Notes under the pieces: model-generated
Seen by the model: the letters and a program-made list of their open reading frames with translations, nothing else
Told to the model about the DNA's origin: nothing
Database searches by the model: none
Shown here: in pieces, positions 1 to 7,963 of the stretch
Position numbering within the stretch: position 1 is the stretch's first letter
Layout: each line of letters begins with the position of its first letter
Position numbers and translations under genes: made by a program
Assembly: GCA_003838145.1 (NCBI GenBank)
Contig: QYZZ01000043.1
Span: 1-64,000, forward strand
Direction: 5' to 3'
DNA: 64,000 bases
Source: Tindallia sp. MSAO_Bac2
GTDB taxonomy: Bacteria > Bacillota > Clostridia > Peptostreptococcales > Tindalliaceae

Positions 1-94
1 CCTCATCATATTCGAAAATTGTTTGTCCGCTGTTGCCTCTTATCATAACATGATAAATGCCAGTTCGGCTACGTTTACGCATTTGTCTCGCCAA
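1..94 (-). CDS. REP-associated tyrosine transposase (RAYT), 5' fragment cut by window edge
   Basis: The first ~31 codons of a gene that leaves the window at base 1. A TTG at 94-92, preceded by AAGGAG at 105-110, gives a protein beginning MARQMRKRSRTGIYHVMIRG and continuing through GQTIFEYDE. The TGIYHVMIRGN segment is typical of the N-terminus of IS200/IS605-type Y1 transposases of the REP-associated group. Such enzymes are single-domain HUH nucleases that mobilise short palindromic REP sequences. The HUH motif and catalytic tyrosine lie outside the window, so activity cannot be judged. An ATG at 82 is an alternative start but lacks a well-placed ribosome-binding site. REP-like palindromes occur at 238, 7900, 10937 and 13404, which fits this assignment. 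Confidence 0.75.
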   Translation of the reverse strand, partial: MARQMRKRSRTGIYHVMIRGNSGQTIFEYDE

Positions 95-177
95 TGGTGG
101 TCAGCTCCTTGGATGCAAATTATTGTGACAGTAATATAAGTATTCGACATTGATTTTATTATTCCTTTTATGTGCAT

Positions 178-208
178 AAAAAAGAGCCAACCGAATTCTG
201 ATTGACTC
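178..208 (-). terminator. Rho-independent terminator 3' of the O-antigen ligase-like gene
   Basis: On the minus strand an 8-bp stem (GAGTCAAT with GTTGGCTC, two G-U pairs) is followed by TTTTTT. It lies about 120 bp past the stop of the 328-2292 gene and upstream of the transposase fragment. A close copy of the hairpin and T-tract sits at 2423-2451, so the O-antigen ligase-like gene is bracketed by two related terminators. Confidence 0.6.
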
Positions 209-237
209 CAAATTTAACAAAGACAGCTAAGGGTAAA

Positions 238-302
238 GGCACATGTGGGACACGAGGTGATTTACTCCGTTGTTTTCGGGGTTAATCAGCTCGCATCATC
301 CA
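238..302. repeat. Decayed REP-like element (family of 10937-11002)
   Basis: Read on the plus strand, GGCACATGTGGGACACGAGG and the following bases align with the minus strand of the intact element at 10937-11002 (GGCACAGTGGGGACGTGAGG...). The blocks GAGGT, CTCC, TTT-GGGG and AGCTC stay in the same order. The outer stem is largely lost. It lies next to the 5' end of a REP-type transposase gene. Confidence 0.5.
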
Positions 303-327
303 GCTCACAAGATTTCTCCTTCTGTGA

Positions 328-2292
328 TCATTTTTCTTCACCATTCGCGAAAGCTTTTTTCAAGTATTCATTTTCTAATTTTTTATGTTTACTTACTAAC
401 TCCTCATTTCCGTCTTCTTCATATATCCGTGCGAGACGATTGTGCAGTAAGGCTGCTTCAATAATGGTGATTGGCTTGCGATCATCCGGTGAACGTCTGA
501 TAGCATATTCCGTTAACTCAGCTGCCTTAAGCAACACCTCTTCTGAATCTTCCAATTCTCCATGATTATAATAAAATCTGGCTAGATCCAGTTGCCTTGA
601 AAGAGTATAAGCACTTAATTCAGAAGCTTTCTTTAAGTACTTTTCTGCTAGTTCAAGTTCGTTTTTTTCTAGATATATTTTTCCAAGATGGTTTAGAACA
701 GCAGCGTCATAAGGGGCAAGATTTGCTGCTCTCTGGGCAGATATCTTTGCATTTTTTAACGTATTAGCAGAATTATTTTCACTGTACTGAGCAAAATATA
801 ATTGACTTTCAATTAAATGTCCCTGGCTGTTAAAAGGAAAATAAGTGTTCGCAAAATCATAATAAGTAAGAGCTTTTTCTTGATACTCAGCCTGTTCATA
901 TTCAAGCCCCTTTTTAAGTATCTCAAAGGAACTGTACAACCAGAAAGTCAGGAGGATTACAATTAACAGCCCAGTAACTATAGTCTTGTATGAAATCCTA
1001 ATTATATTACCTTTATAAGAATTGTCGTTGTCATCAAAATGCGATTGTTCTCCATATTTTTCAGTAGATTCCTGCCCTTGTGGTTCTCTAACCAGCACAC
1101 CTAATATAGCAAAAAACAGCAAAGTAACTGCAGGGAAATTCCAGCTGAAGTCAACGAAAATATGCATCAGAAAAGCCAAGCTCCCTGCCAGTACAGCAGG
1201 TATATAAAAAACATACTGTTTGCTTCTGATTTTGTGGAATACTTTACTAAAGCAGCTAACCATAAAAACAGTAAATAATGAGAACCCAATAATTCCAGTT
1301 TCAACAATTATTTGAAGGTAATGATTATGGACAAACCTAGAATACCATTGATTGCCACCATATTCCAAATAATACGAAGCAAAATAAGTACCTAATCCAA
1401 AACCTTGAAATGGATGGTATCCAATTAGATTTATAGCTACATTCCAAAACTCCAAACGTCCGACCACAGACGTAGGTACCAGTGAATCAAATCTTGTCAT
1501 GCTGTCAAATAATGATCTACCAATTAAGTTTTCCTGTATTAAAGGCGTTATATATGTAATCCCAGTGGCAAACAGTAAAGATGCTGCAATGCATATAAAA
1601 GAATGAAACAAGTCACCTGGGAGCTGTTTCCAACTCCTTCCAATATAAATAAAAGGCGATGCTAAAATGAAAGCAAGATATGATGCTCTTGATCCTGTTA
1701 AGATAAATGCAACCGCAATGATACAACCTACAAAAAACAACTGTTTATTACGCTTGTGAACGTAAAGACCCAGTACTACCAGAAAAAGCATAGCGAGATA
1801 AATTCCCAAGGGGTTTGGGTTTGTAAAGGTACTTTGTATTCTTCTTCCTGCCACAAAAATGTATTCCAGTATACCGAATAAAGCGATTCCTGTTCCGGTG
1901 ATCAAGACGATACGTGATACGCGAAACAATTCATCTTCCTTAATCATCTTAATCAACCAAAAGACGATCGCGAAAGAAATAAGCAACAGCAATTCAATTA
2001 TTGACCTAACCGAGTGAACGGTCCAAATAATACTTAAAGCAGTCCAAGCAAGAAATGCCAACAAATACAAATCATTTCCTGGAATAGACATCCTAAAGGT
2101 GCTTTTATCCTGTAAAAAATAACCTATAAGAAGAACACCTGTTATCATTAGTAGCCAATATATGATGTCGTGGTCAAAACCTGCATCAAATAATGGTGTG
2201 ATTCCAAGCCAGATGAAGAGTGCAGTGGCAGGTTTCATCAATTGACGAACTATGTTTTCTTCATGACTTCGTTCTAAACGAAATGCACCCAT
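328..2292 (-). CDS. O-antigen ligase/polymerase (Wzy_C) family membrane protein with C-terminal TPR-like domain
   Basis: A 654-residue integral membrane protein. The start is ATG at 2292, with GGAGGT placed correctly; the reading frame is open 35 codons further but lacks such a site. About a dozen hydrophobic segments fill the first ~440 residues. A large loop carries the Wzy_C-type stretch around FVHNHYLQIIVETGIIG, as in O-antigen ligases and pilin O-oligosaccharyltransferases. After a last membrane segment (TGLLIVILLTFWLYS), the final ~200 residues are helical repeats resembling TPR (LNHLGKIYLEKNELELAEKY). The family transfers or joins lipid-linked glycans outside the membrane. The gene follows the pilin gene, separated by a terminator, so a role in pilin glycosylation is possible but is inference. 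A TATAAT at 2308-2313 with a poor -35 may be its promoter. Confidence 0.75.
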   Translation of the reverse strand: MGAFRLERSHEENIVRQLMKPATALFIWLGITPLFDAGFDHDIIYWLLMITGVLLIGYFLQDKSTFRMSIPGNDLYLLAFLAWTALSIIWTVHSVRSIIELLLLISFAIVFWLIKMIKEDELFRVSRIVLITGTGIALFGILEYIFVAGRRIQSTFTNPNPLGIYLAMLFLVVLGLYVHKRNKQLFFVGCIIAVAFILTGSRASYLAFILASPFIYIGRSWKQLPGDLFHSFICIAASLLFATGITYITPLIQENLIGRSLFDSMTRFDSLVPTSVVGRLEFWNVAINLIGYHPFQGFGLGTYFASYYLEYGGNQWYSRFVHNHYLQIIVETGIIGFSLFTVFMVSCFSKVFHKIRSKQYVFYIPAVLAGSLAFLMHIFVDFSWNFPAVTLLFFAILGVLVREPQGQESTEKYGEQSHFDDNDNSYKGNIIRISYKTIVTGLLIVILLTFWLYSSFEILKKGLEYEQAEYQEKALTYYDFANTYFPFNSQGHLIESQLYFAQYSENNSANTLKNAKISAQRAANLAPYDAAVLNHLGKIYLEKNELELAEKYLKKASELSAYTLSRQLDLARFYYNHGELEDSEEVLLKAAELTEYAIRRSPDDRKPITIIEAALLHNRLARIYEEDGNEELVSKHKKLENEYLKKAFANGEEK

Positions 2293-2422
2293 GATGACCT
2301 CCATCAAATTATAGATTCGAAGTATAGATAACTTAATTGCGCTTAGCATTGATATAGATGAAAATATAGCGTTACTTACTCTCTTATTCGACATCATTTA
2401 CTAATTACCTTTAATATACATG

Positions 2423-2451
2423 AAAAAAGAGCCAATCAAATTGACTGACTC
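2423..2451 (-). terminator. Rho-independent terminator downstream of the pilin gene
   Basis: On the minus strand GAGTCAGTCA pairs with TGATTGGCTC (10 bp, two G-U pairs, three-base loop) and is followed by TTTTTT. It would end the pilus operon transcript before the O-antigen ligase-like gene. It is closely similar to the hairpin at 178-208. Confidence 0.7.
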
Positions 2452-2625
2452 TTAAATCGAAAACAAATTTTGTTCACATTTTGCAAAAAGTACGAGTTGC
2501 CTTCGTCCCGCGCCTTCCAAAGATCCAGCCCGGAGGCTGACTCCTGTGGTAGTGCTGTGTGGTAGGGAAAAGGTTACATTACCTCCGTCCCGGTCTCGGT
2601 TTGTCATGTATCTTCATGGCCTGGT
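2452..2625. other. GC-rich, fold-prone segment 3' of the pilin gene, unidentified
   Basis: Part of the 333-bp gap 2293-2625. This stretch is far more GC-rich than its flanks and holds several short inverted repeats, for example CAGCC/GGCTG around CGGA and GGAG/CTCC. On the minus strand it contains ACAAACCGAGACCGGGACG, which recalls the first half of c-di-GMP-I aptamers, but the rest of that motif is missing. No open reading frame or promoter is convincing. The remainder of the gap holds the terminator at 2423 and the leader of the 328-2292 gene. Confidence 0.35.
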
Positions 2626-2979
2626 CTACTCATTTACTACGTCTATTGACCAACCATTATCAGCATCATACGTTAATGAGTATTCAGTATTTCCACTATT
2701 GCTTTGAACATTAAAATTATTACCACTAACATTTGTAACATTCTCTACATAATCGCCAGGCCACGTTCCACTAGAATCATCAGCCTGATAAATTGTCCAT
2801 GCGCTTTGTACGGTTCTAAGTGTTGCATCCTTTGCTGCATCTTCTGCCCTGCTGGTAAAGCCTAGTAATCTTGGTACTGCTATAACTGCCAAAATCCCCA
2901 AAATCGCAATAACCACAATCAGTTCAATCAACGTGAAGCCTTTTCTGTTTTTCATCCTTTTAGCAAAAAATTGTATCAT
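2626..2979 (-). CDS. Type IV pilin / pseudopilin
   Basis: A 117-residue prepilin. ATG at 2979 follows GGAGG by 8 bases. The leader MIQFFAKRMKNRKG ends in Gly14, then FTLIELIVVIAILGILAVIA: the class III signal with prepilin-peptidase cleavage after Gly and Glu at +5. The hydrophobic helix (~15-37) is followed by a short, Asn/Ser/Asp-rich globular domain that lacks cysteines. It is probably the major pilin of the pilB-pilT-pilC system upstream. It is separated from pilC by a 196-bp purine-rich spacer containing the hairpin CACCC-TTGA-GGGTG, so its mRNA may be processed or separately promoted; no promoter is obvious. A terminator follows at 2423. No prepilin peptidase is in the window. Confidence 0.92.
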   Translation of the reverse strand: MIQFFAKRMKNRKGFTLIELIVVIAILGILAVIAVPRLLGFTSRAEDAAKDATLRTVQSAWTIYQADDSSGTWPGDYVENVTNVSGNNFNVQSNSGNTEYSLTYDADNGWSIDVVNE

Positions 2980-3175
2980 TCCCAATTCCTCCTTTTTCCT
3001 TTTCTTTATTTTTAAATTGCTTTCAGCTACCCCCTGTTACTTATAACCTGTCACCTTTCACCTGCTCTTATGTCCTCTCTCTCCTGCCTTACTCTTTTGA
3101 CTTCCAATTCTTAACTCATAACTTTTAACTCTTAACACCCTCAAGGGTGCAGGCTGCTTTTCCTACCTGCCTTTC

Positions 3176-4378
3176 CTACACTGTCTGCAACACATCAAAC
3201 ATCGGAAGCACCATACTGATAACTATAAACCCAATCACTACCCCCATGATGACAATCAGCATAGGTTCTACAAAGGTCAACATTCGCTGGATCTCGGTTT
3301 CCACCTCCTCATCAAAGAAGTTGGCAGTTTTGTCCAGAATTTCATCTAACGTTCCGGACTCTTCGCCGATTTTAATCATGTTATCCACCATAGGCGGGAA
3401 AAAACCCAGCTTTCTGATGGGGGTGGATAACGCTACACCCTTGCGGATGTCTTCCCGGGTGGAGAGGATTCCATCTGCCACCACGGTATTGCCAACGGCT
3501 CCCGCTACACTCTCCAATGATTGTAATAGGGGAATACCGCTAACCAACAAAGTTGAGAGGGTACGCGTGAAACGGGCACTAACAATCTTTCTGGTCAGTC
3601 CTTTTACCAGCGGCAATCTCAGTTTCCAACGGTCAATGGTTCTTTGTCCATCCGGTGTTGCGGCCAATCTTCTGAATCCTAACATTACTAATAAGATGAT
3701 ACTCAAAAATACAAACCAGAAATCTCTAAGGGCGGCACTGATGGTAAGTAAAATAACGGTAGGTATTGGTAGGGGAACGCCGCTTCCTTCAAACATGCTT
3801 AGAAAAGTTGGCATTACAACTGTTAACAAGAAAATGACTACTGCGACGGCTACAATGCTAAGGATAATAGGATATACCATGGCACTTTTTATTTTATTAT
3901 TTATCTTATGCTCTTTTTCGTAGTGATCCGCCAGCCGGTTCATGACTGTATCCATAGTACCACTGGCCTCACCAGCTTCCACCATGTAAATCATCAGCTG
4001 AGGAAACACGTGTGGATGCTTTTCCAGAGCCTCGGAAAATGTATAGCCTTTTTGAACGTCTTCATATAACTCGTGAATTATTATTTTCAGCTTTTTATGA
4101 TCCACCTGCTGACTTAAAATATCCAGAGTGTTAACAATAGTTACACCGGCGTTTTGCATGGTGTAAAACTGTCGGCAGAAAACGGCAATATGCTTGATAC
4201 TGATTTTACCAAAGAGTTGGATATCCCGAATATCTTTTTCCACCACTTCTTCCACAGCAGTAGGATAGTACTGTTTTTCCCTCAGCCTCTGCAGTATTTC
4301 TATTTTTGAGTTGGCGGTTTCGGTTCCTTCCAGGTTTTCACCGGAGGCAGAAACTGCCTTATACTTGTAGAGCGGCAT
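3176..4378 (-). CDS. pilC: Type IV pilus inner-membrane platform protein PilC (GspF family)
   Basis: 400 residues, the usual length. It begins MPLYKYKAVSASGENLEG, typical of GspF/PilC. Two T2SSF helical domains (about 68-190 and 270-393) each precede a hydrophobic segment (VYPIILSIVAVAVVIFLLTV near 170; the C-terminal LIVIMGVVIGFIVISMV). Both contain the MIKIGEESG/MVEAGEASG signature characteristic of the family. The protein anchors the assembly and retraction ATPases PilB and PilT at the cytoplasmic membrane. It lies 14 bp after pilT, in the pilB-pilT-pilC-pilin operon. RBS AAAGGGGG precedes the ATG. Confidence 0.93.
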   Translation of the reverse strand: MPLYKYKAVSASGENLEGTETANSKIEILQRLREKQYYPTAVEEVVEKDIRDIQLFGKISIKHIAVFCRQFYTMQNAGVTIVNTLDILSQQVDHKKLKIIIHELYEDVQKGYTFSEALEKHPHVFPQLMIYMVEAGEASGTMDTVMNRLADHYEKEHKINNKIKSAMVYPIILSIVAVAVVIFLLTVVMPTFLSMFEGSGVPLPIPTVILLTISAALRDFWFVFLSIILLVMLGFRRLAATPDGQRTIDRWKLRLPLVKGLTRKIVSARFTRTLSTLLVSGIPLLQSLESVAGAVGNTVVADGILSTREDIRKGVALSTPIRKLGFFPPMVDNMIKIGEESGTLDEILDKTANFFDEEVETEIQRMLTFVEPMLIVIMGVVIGFIVISMVLPMFDVLQTV

Positions 4379-4392
4379 AAAGGTCCCCCTTT

Positions 4393-5454
4393 CTAAAGCA
4401 TGCTTCCCAGTTGTCTGCGGACGTAATCAATGTCCTGAGCGTAGGTCATGGTAGTTTCTCTGGAAATATGACCTTCTTTCAACAGCTTCAGAAGGGCATT
4501 GTCCATGGTAACCATACCGAACTTGGCTCCGGTCTGAACGGAGGTCTGAATCTGGTGGGTTTTGCCTTCTCTGATCAGGTTTCGAATGGCGTTAGTGGCT
4601 ATCATAACCTCAAAGGCCGCTACCCTTCCTTTATCTGATTTTTTAGCCATCAGCTGCTGGGAGATAATACCCTCCATAACGGAAGCCAGCTGTACTTTAA
4701 TCTGTTCCTGCTGATAGGGGGGGAAAACGTCGATGATCCTATCCACGGTATTGGCAGCACCCAGGGTATGAAGTGTACTGAGAACCAGGTGGCCGGTTTC
4801 GGCTGCGGTTATAGCAATGGCAATGGTTTCCAGGTCTCGCATCTCTCCCACCAGAATAACATCCGGGTCCTGTCGGAGACAGGCCCTGAGACCATTTGCA
4901 AAGGTCTGGGTATCTTCTCCCACTTCCCGCTGGTTGATGACACTGCGGTTATGCCTGTGCAGATACTCGATAGGATCTTCCAGTGTAATGATATGACAGT
5001 TTCTTTCCTGATTGATCAGTTCGATCATGGATGCCAGAGTCGTTGATTTACCGGAGCCGGTGGGACCGGTAACAAGGATCAGGCCTCTTTGCTTCCGGGT
5101 CAGCTCGGCTACGGTGGGAGGCAGTCCCAGTTCTTCCAGGCTCGGAATTCGTGAGTAAACTACCCGGAAGGCCATACCATAGCTTCCCCGCTGCCGATAG
5201 GCATTTACACGGAAACGACCCATCCCGGGGTGGGAAAAGGAAATATCGATTTCGCCTTTTTCCAGCAGCACATTCAACTGTCTTTCCGTCAGCACCTGTT
5301 TAACCATGGCTGCTGTATCTTCCGGCATCAGGGCTTTGTCGTTGAGTTTTTCCAGGCTTCCATCCACCCGGATAATTGGTGGCAGACTTACGGTAACGTG
5401 TAAATCGGAGGCTCTTGCATTAACCGCTTGTTTTAGATATTCCAAAACATCCAT
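4393..5454 (-). CDS. pilT: Twitching motility ATPase PilT
   Basis: 353 residues. It begins MDVLEYLKQAVNARASDLHV, the PilT N-terminal PAS-like region with the ASDLH motif. The RecA-like domain has Walker A GPTGSGKSTT near residue 130, the Asp box around LEDPIEYLH, Walker B VILVGEMRDLETI near 200, and the His box TGHLVLSTLHT. PilT hexamers depolymerise pilin and retract the pilus. It sits 10 bp after pilB and 14 bp before pilC. A retraction ATPase implies dynamic pili for twitching or DNA uptake, not just a secretion pseudopilus. Confidence 0.95.
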   Translation of the reverse strand: MDVLEYLKQAVNARASDLHVTVSLPPIIRVDGSLEKLNDKALMPEDTAAMVKQVLTERQLNVLLEKGEIDISFSHPGMGRFRVNAYRQRGSYGMAFRVVYSRIPSLEELGLPPTVAELTRKQRGLILVTGPTGSGKSTTLASMIELINQERNCHIITLEDPIEYLHRHNRSVINQREVGEDTQTFANGLRACLRQDPDVILVGEMRDLETIAIAITAAETGHLVLSTLHTLGAANTVDRIIDVFPPYQQEQIKVQLASVMEGIISQQLMAKKSDKGRVAAFEVMIATNAIRNLIREGKTHQIQTSVQTGAKFGMVTMDNALLKLLKEGHISRETTMTYAQDIDYVRRQLGSML

Positions 5455-5464
5455 ATTTTCCCTC

Positions 5465-7147
5465 CTAATCCAGTGAGTAGGTCATTTTGATTAATTCATC
5501 AACGGTGGTGACTCCCTTTAAAACCAAATGCCGGCAACTTTGACGAAGGGTAATCATGCCATGTTCCATGGCCTCTTTTTTAATGTACTCGTTGCCTTTT
5601 TGCTGATCGATGGCATTCTTGATACTGTCATACATAGGCAGTATTTCATGAATGGCAGTACGGCCTTTGTAACCGGTACGGTTGCAGGCATTGCAGCCGG
5701 TTCCGTGATAGATGGTTTCGCCGTCTTCCAGTCCCAGCAGCTTTTTCTCCTTGAAGTTTGGTTCATAAGGCGATTTGCAGTTTTCACATATTTTCTTTAC
5801 CAGCCGTTGTGCCATGATACCCACCACGGAGCTGGAGATCAGATATGGCTCGATTCCCATGTCCATAAGACGGGAAATGGTGGCTACCGTATCATTGGTG
5901 TGGAGGGTACTAAGCACCATGTGACCGGTAATGGCGGCCCGAACAGCTATCTGCGCCGTTTCCATATCCCGGATCTCACCGATCATGATGATGTCCGGAT
6001 CCTGTCGGAGGATGGAACGGAGTCCGCTGGCAAAGGTAAGACCCGCCTTTGTATTAACCTGTGACTGGTTGATCCCGTTGATGCGATACTCTACCGGATC
6101 CTCTACAGTTATGATATTACTATGGGTTTGGTTAAGCTCCTGCAGCACTGCATATAATGTGGTGGTTTTTCCAGAGCCGGTAGGTCCGGTTACCAGAATG
6201 ATTCCGTGGGGATGCTTTATAATCTGATCAAAAGTGGCCATATTTTCATCACTGAAGCCCAGTTCATGTTTGCTTAAAAGGACACTGCTTCTGTCCAAAA
6301 GTCGTATAACCACTTTCTCACCGTAAACCGTCGGCATGACGGCAATTCGCATATCAATATCCCTGCCGTCGATTTCCATTTCCACACGACCATCCTGGGG
6401 TACCCTTTTTTCGGCTATGTCCATTTTACCCATGATTTTTATACGGGTTACCACTGCACTGTGACTGGATTTTTGCGGTCGCATAATTTCCTGTAAATCG
6501 CCGTCAAGGCGGAAACGTACTCTTAATTCTCTTTCCAGGGGTTCGATGTGAATGTCGCTGGCCTTCATTTTGATGGCCTGTTTGATGACAGAGTTTAGCA
6601 ATTTGACTACTGGTGCGTTTTCCACGTTAGCCAGGTTAACTTCATCAAAATCATCAAAAATATCGGTTTCATAATTTTCGTCAAATTCTTCCAGTGCTTT
6701 TTCGGCACTTTCCTTTTCGTAATAGATGCCGATGGCATTAAGGATTTCTTCTTTGGTGGAAATTACGGGTTCTACTTTTAAGCCGGTGGCTATTTTTACA
6801 TCGTCCACTGCAAATATATTCAGTGGGTCCGCCATTGCCACCATCAGGACATCATCTTCCTGTTTGATGGGAATCAGTATATGACGACGAGCCAGCTTTT
6901 CTGAAATGATCCTTGGAATTTCCGGTGGTATATAGATTTTTTCCAGATCCATATGGGGAATACCCAGCTGAAACTCCAGGACTTCGGTAATTTGCTTATC
7001 ATCAATAATGCCCTGATCCACCAATACTTCCCCGATTTTTTTGTTGGTGTTTTTCTGTTTTTCCAGTGCGTCACGAAGTTGGTCCTGTGTAATAACACCA
7101 ACTTCCACTAAAAGGTCTCCCAGTCGTCTGTTCTTTGGTGTCTTCAT
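5465..7147 (-). CDS. pilB: Type IV pilus assembly ATPase PilB (GspE family)
   Basis: 560 residues. The ATG at 7147 (MKTPKNRRLGDLL) is preferred over an ATG two codons upstream because GGAGG is then 7 bases away. The N-terminal MshEN/T2SSE-N domain spans about 5-150. The C-terminal ATPase has Walker A GPTGSGKTTT near 325, Asp box EDPVEYRI, Walker B IIMIGEIRDMETA and His box TGHMVLSTLHTND. A CENC...CNAC tetracysteine motif near 455-490 marks the zinc site of assembly ATPases. It powers pilin polymerisation. First gene of the pilus operon, behind a ~130-nt structured leader. Confidence 0.95.
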   Translation of the reverse strand: MKTPKNRRLGDLLVEVGVITQDQLRDALEKQKNTNKKIGEVLVDQGIIDDKQITEVLEFQLGIPHMDLEKIYIPPEIPRIISEKLARRHILIPIKQEDDVLMVAMADPLNIFAVDDVKIATGLKVEPVISTKEEILNAIGIYYEKESAEKALEEFDENYETDIFDDFDEVNLANVENAPVVKLLNSVIKQAIKMKASDIHIEPLERELRVRFRLDGDLQEIMRPQKSSHSAVVTRIKIMGKMDIAEKRVPQDGRVEMEIDGRDIDMRIAVMPTVYGEKVVIRLLDRSSVLLSKHELGFSDENMATFDQIIKHPHGIILVTGPTGSGKTTTLYAVLQELNQTHSNIITVEDPVEYRINGINQSQVNTKAGLTFASGLRSILRQDPDIIMIGEIRDMETAQIAVRAAITGHMVLSTLHTNDTVATISRLMDMGIEPYLISSSVVGIMAQRLVKKICENCKSPYEPNFKEKKLLGLEDGETIYHGTGCNACNRTGYKGRTAIHEILPMYDSIKNAIDQQKGNEYIKKEAMEHGMITLRQSCRHLVLKGVTTVDELIKMTYSLD

Positions 7148-7163
7148 AGTCATTCCTCCGGAG

Positions 7164-7202
7164 ATATAAAATAAACCGACGAATAATTAAATTCTGCCGG
7201 TT
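7164..7202 (-). promoter_or_regulatory. Terminator-like hairpin in the pilB leader (candidate attenuator)
   Basis: On the minus strand AACCGGC...GTCGGTT forms an interrupted stem extended by GAAT/ATTC-like pairs, followed by TATTTTATAT, just upstream of the pilB ribosome-binding site. An intrinsic terminator between a promoter and the first gene of an operon is the usual expression platform of a riboswitch or attenuator. The T-tract is interrupted, so termination efficiency is uncertain. Confidence 0.45.
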
Positions 7203-7275
7203 ACGCCACTGGATCCCCACAGCTTAAGCGTCCATCTATAGCTGCAGTTCCTTTCCGCTGTTTTGGTTTTTTTCT
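7203..7275 (-). promoter_or_regulatory. Structured 5' leader of the pilus operon, possible riboswitch aptamer
   Basis: About 70 nt between the pilB promoter and the attenuator-like hairpin. On the minus strand it holds AGCGGAAAGG, the paired CAGCT/AGCTG, GGACGCTTAAGC and GTGGCGTAACCGGC; the last overlaps the 5' arm of the terminator hairpin, as expected for a switch. Type IV pilus genes in clostridia are often under c-di-GMP riboswitches. GGACGC...AAGC recalls c-di-GMP-I and GCGGAAA recalls c-di-GMP-II, but neither consensus is complete. Confidence 0.3.
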
Positions 7276-7282
7276 TAGTTCT

Positions 7283-7310
7283 ATTATACCAATTTTTCAT
7301 TTTTAGTAAA
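7283..7310 (-). promoter_or_regulatory. Sigma-70-type promoter of pilB operon
   Basis: Minus strand TTTACT (7305-7310), 16-bp spacer, TATAAT (7283-7288). It predicts a leader of roughly 130 nt before the pilB start at 7147. Confidence 0.7.
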
Positions 7311-7350
7311 CGGAAAAATTCAAAGTATTTCGCAAACTTTTGAGTGTTCT

Positions 7351-7845
7351 TCACCTGAACTTCTTTAAACGGCTTAATATCCGCTTTTCAGCACGACGAA
7401 CAATGGTGGTCCACCAAAATTCTTTGCTTTTGATGGGGGTTACCAGAATAGTGTAAAGGCCGATCCGGTTTCCGCCCAGTACATCGGTAAAAATCTGATC
7501 TCCAATAATAGCTGTTTCGTGTGGTTTATGCCTCATGATTCGGAGGGCTTTTTTCAGACCGTAACCGGTGGGTTTTTTTGCCCTTGCCAGACCCCGGCAA
7601 TGAAAAAAAGCCTGCATGCGCTGCACCCGTTCAGGCTTATTGTTGGAAACCAGCATGATATTGAAACCTTCCTCCTTGGCTTCTTTCATCCATTGGATGG
7701 ACTCGCTGGAGGGCTGGGGAGAATCCCAGGCCACCAGGGTGTTGTCAATATCGATAATGAGTGCTTTGATGCCGACGGTTTTTAGTTCTTTGATTGGGAT
7801 ATGGGAAAGCTGGTCCACCCATATTCTTGGTTTTAACAGGTTCAT
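7351..7845 (-). CDS. YqeG family HAD-type phosphatase
   Basis: 164 residues starting at ATG 7845 (MNLLKPRIWVDQL), which has GAGGTG 5 bases away; an ORF extension of eight codons lacks an RBS. HAD motif I is IIDIDNTLVAWD near residue 35, motif II is the Ser of MLVSNNKPER near 70, and motif III/IV is PTGYGLKKALRIM plus AIIGDQIFTDVLGGNR near 110-125. The family (YqeG, IIIA subfamily) is common next to ribosome-assembly or shikimate genes in Firmicutes; its substrate is not settled. It stands alone between the pilus promoter and a REP cluster. Confidence 0.85.
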   Translation of the reverse strand: MNLLKPRIWVDQLSHIPIKELKTVGIKALIIDIDNTLVAWDSPQPSSESIQWMKEAKEEGFNIMLVSNNKPERVQRMQAFFHCRGLARAKKPTGYGLKKALRIMRHKPHETAIIGDQIFTDVLGGNRIGLYTILVTPIKSKEFWWTTIVRRAEKRILSRLKKFR

Positions 7846-7899
7846 TTTAACACCTCGTAGTTTTTTCACTTTATAATCTAAATCACCTTCGGAGTAGGC

Positions 7900-7963
7900 G
7901 CAGTGGGGACGGAGCTAATTTGCCCCGATAGACCTGGAGCAAATTACCTGCCGTCCCCACTGC
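7900..7963. repeat. REP-like nested inverted repeat
   Basis: The outer arms GCAGTGGGGACGG and CCGTCCCCACTGC are perfectly complementary over 13 bp. Inside them TAATTTGC pairs with GCAAATTA, leaving a short loop. The whole can fold into one long cruciform or hairpin. The same arms occur at 10937-11002 and, shortened, at 13404-13432. This is the best-preserved copy of the family in the window. Confidence 0.85.

Noticed and set aside
3147-3923. 258-codon plus-strand open frame
   Set aside because: It is antisense to pilC, has Ser/Thr/Ile-rich composition typical of a shadow frame, and no ribosome-binding site or family resemblance.
7203-7212. GCCACTGG resembling a cobalamin riboswitch core
   Set aside because: It is on the strand opposite the pilus leader, lacks the B12 box and other conserved blocks, and serves no plus-strand gene.
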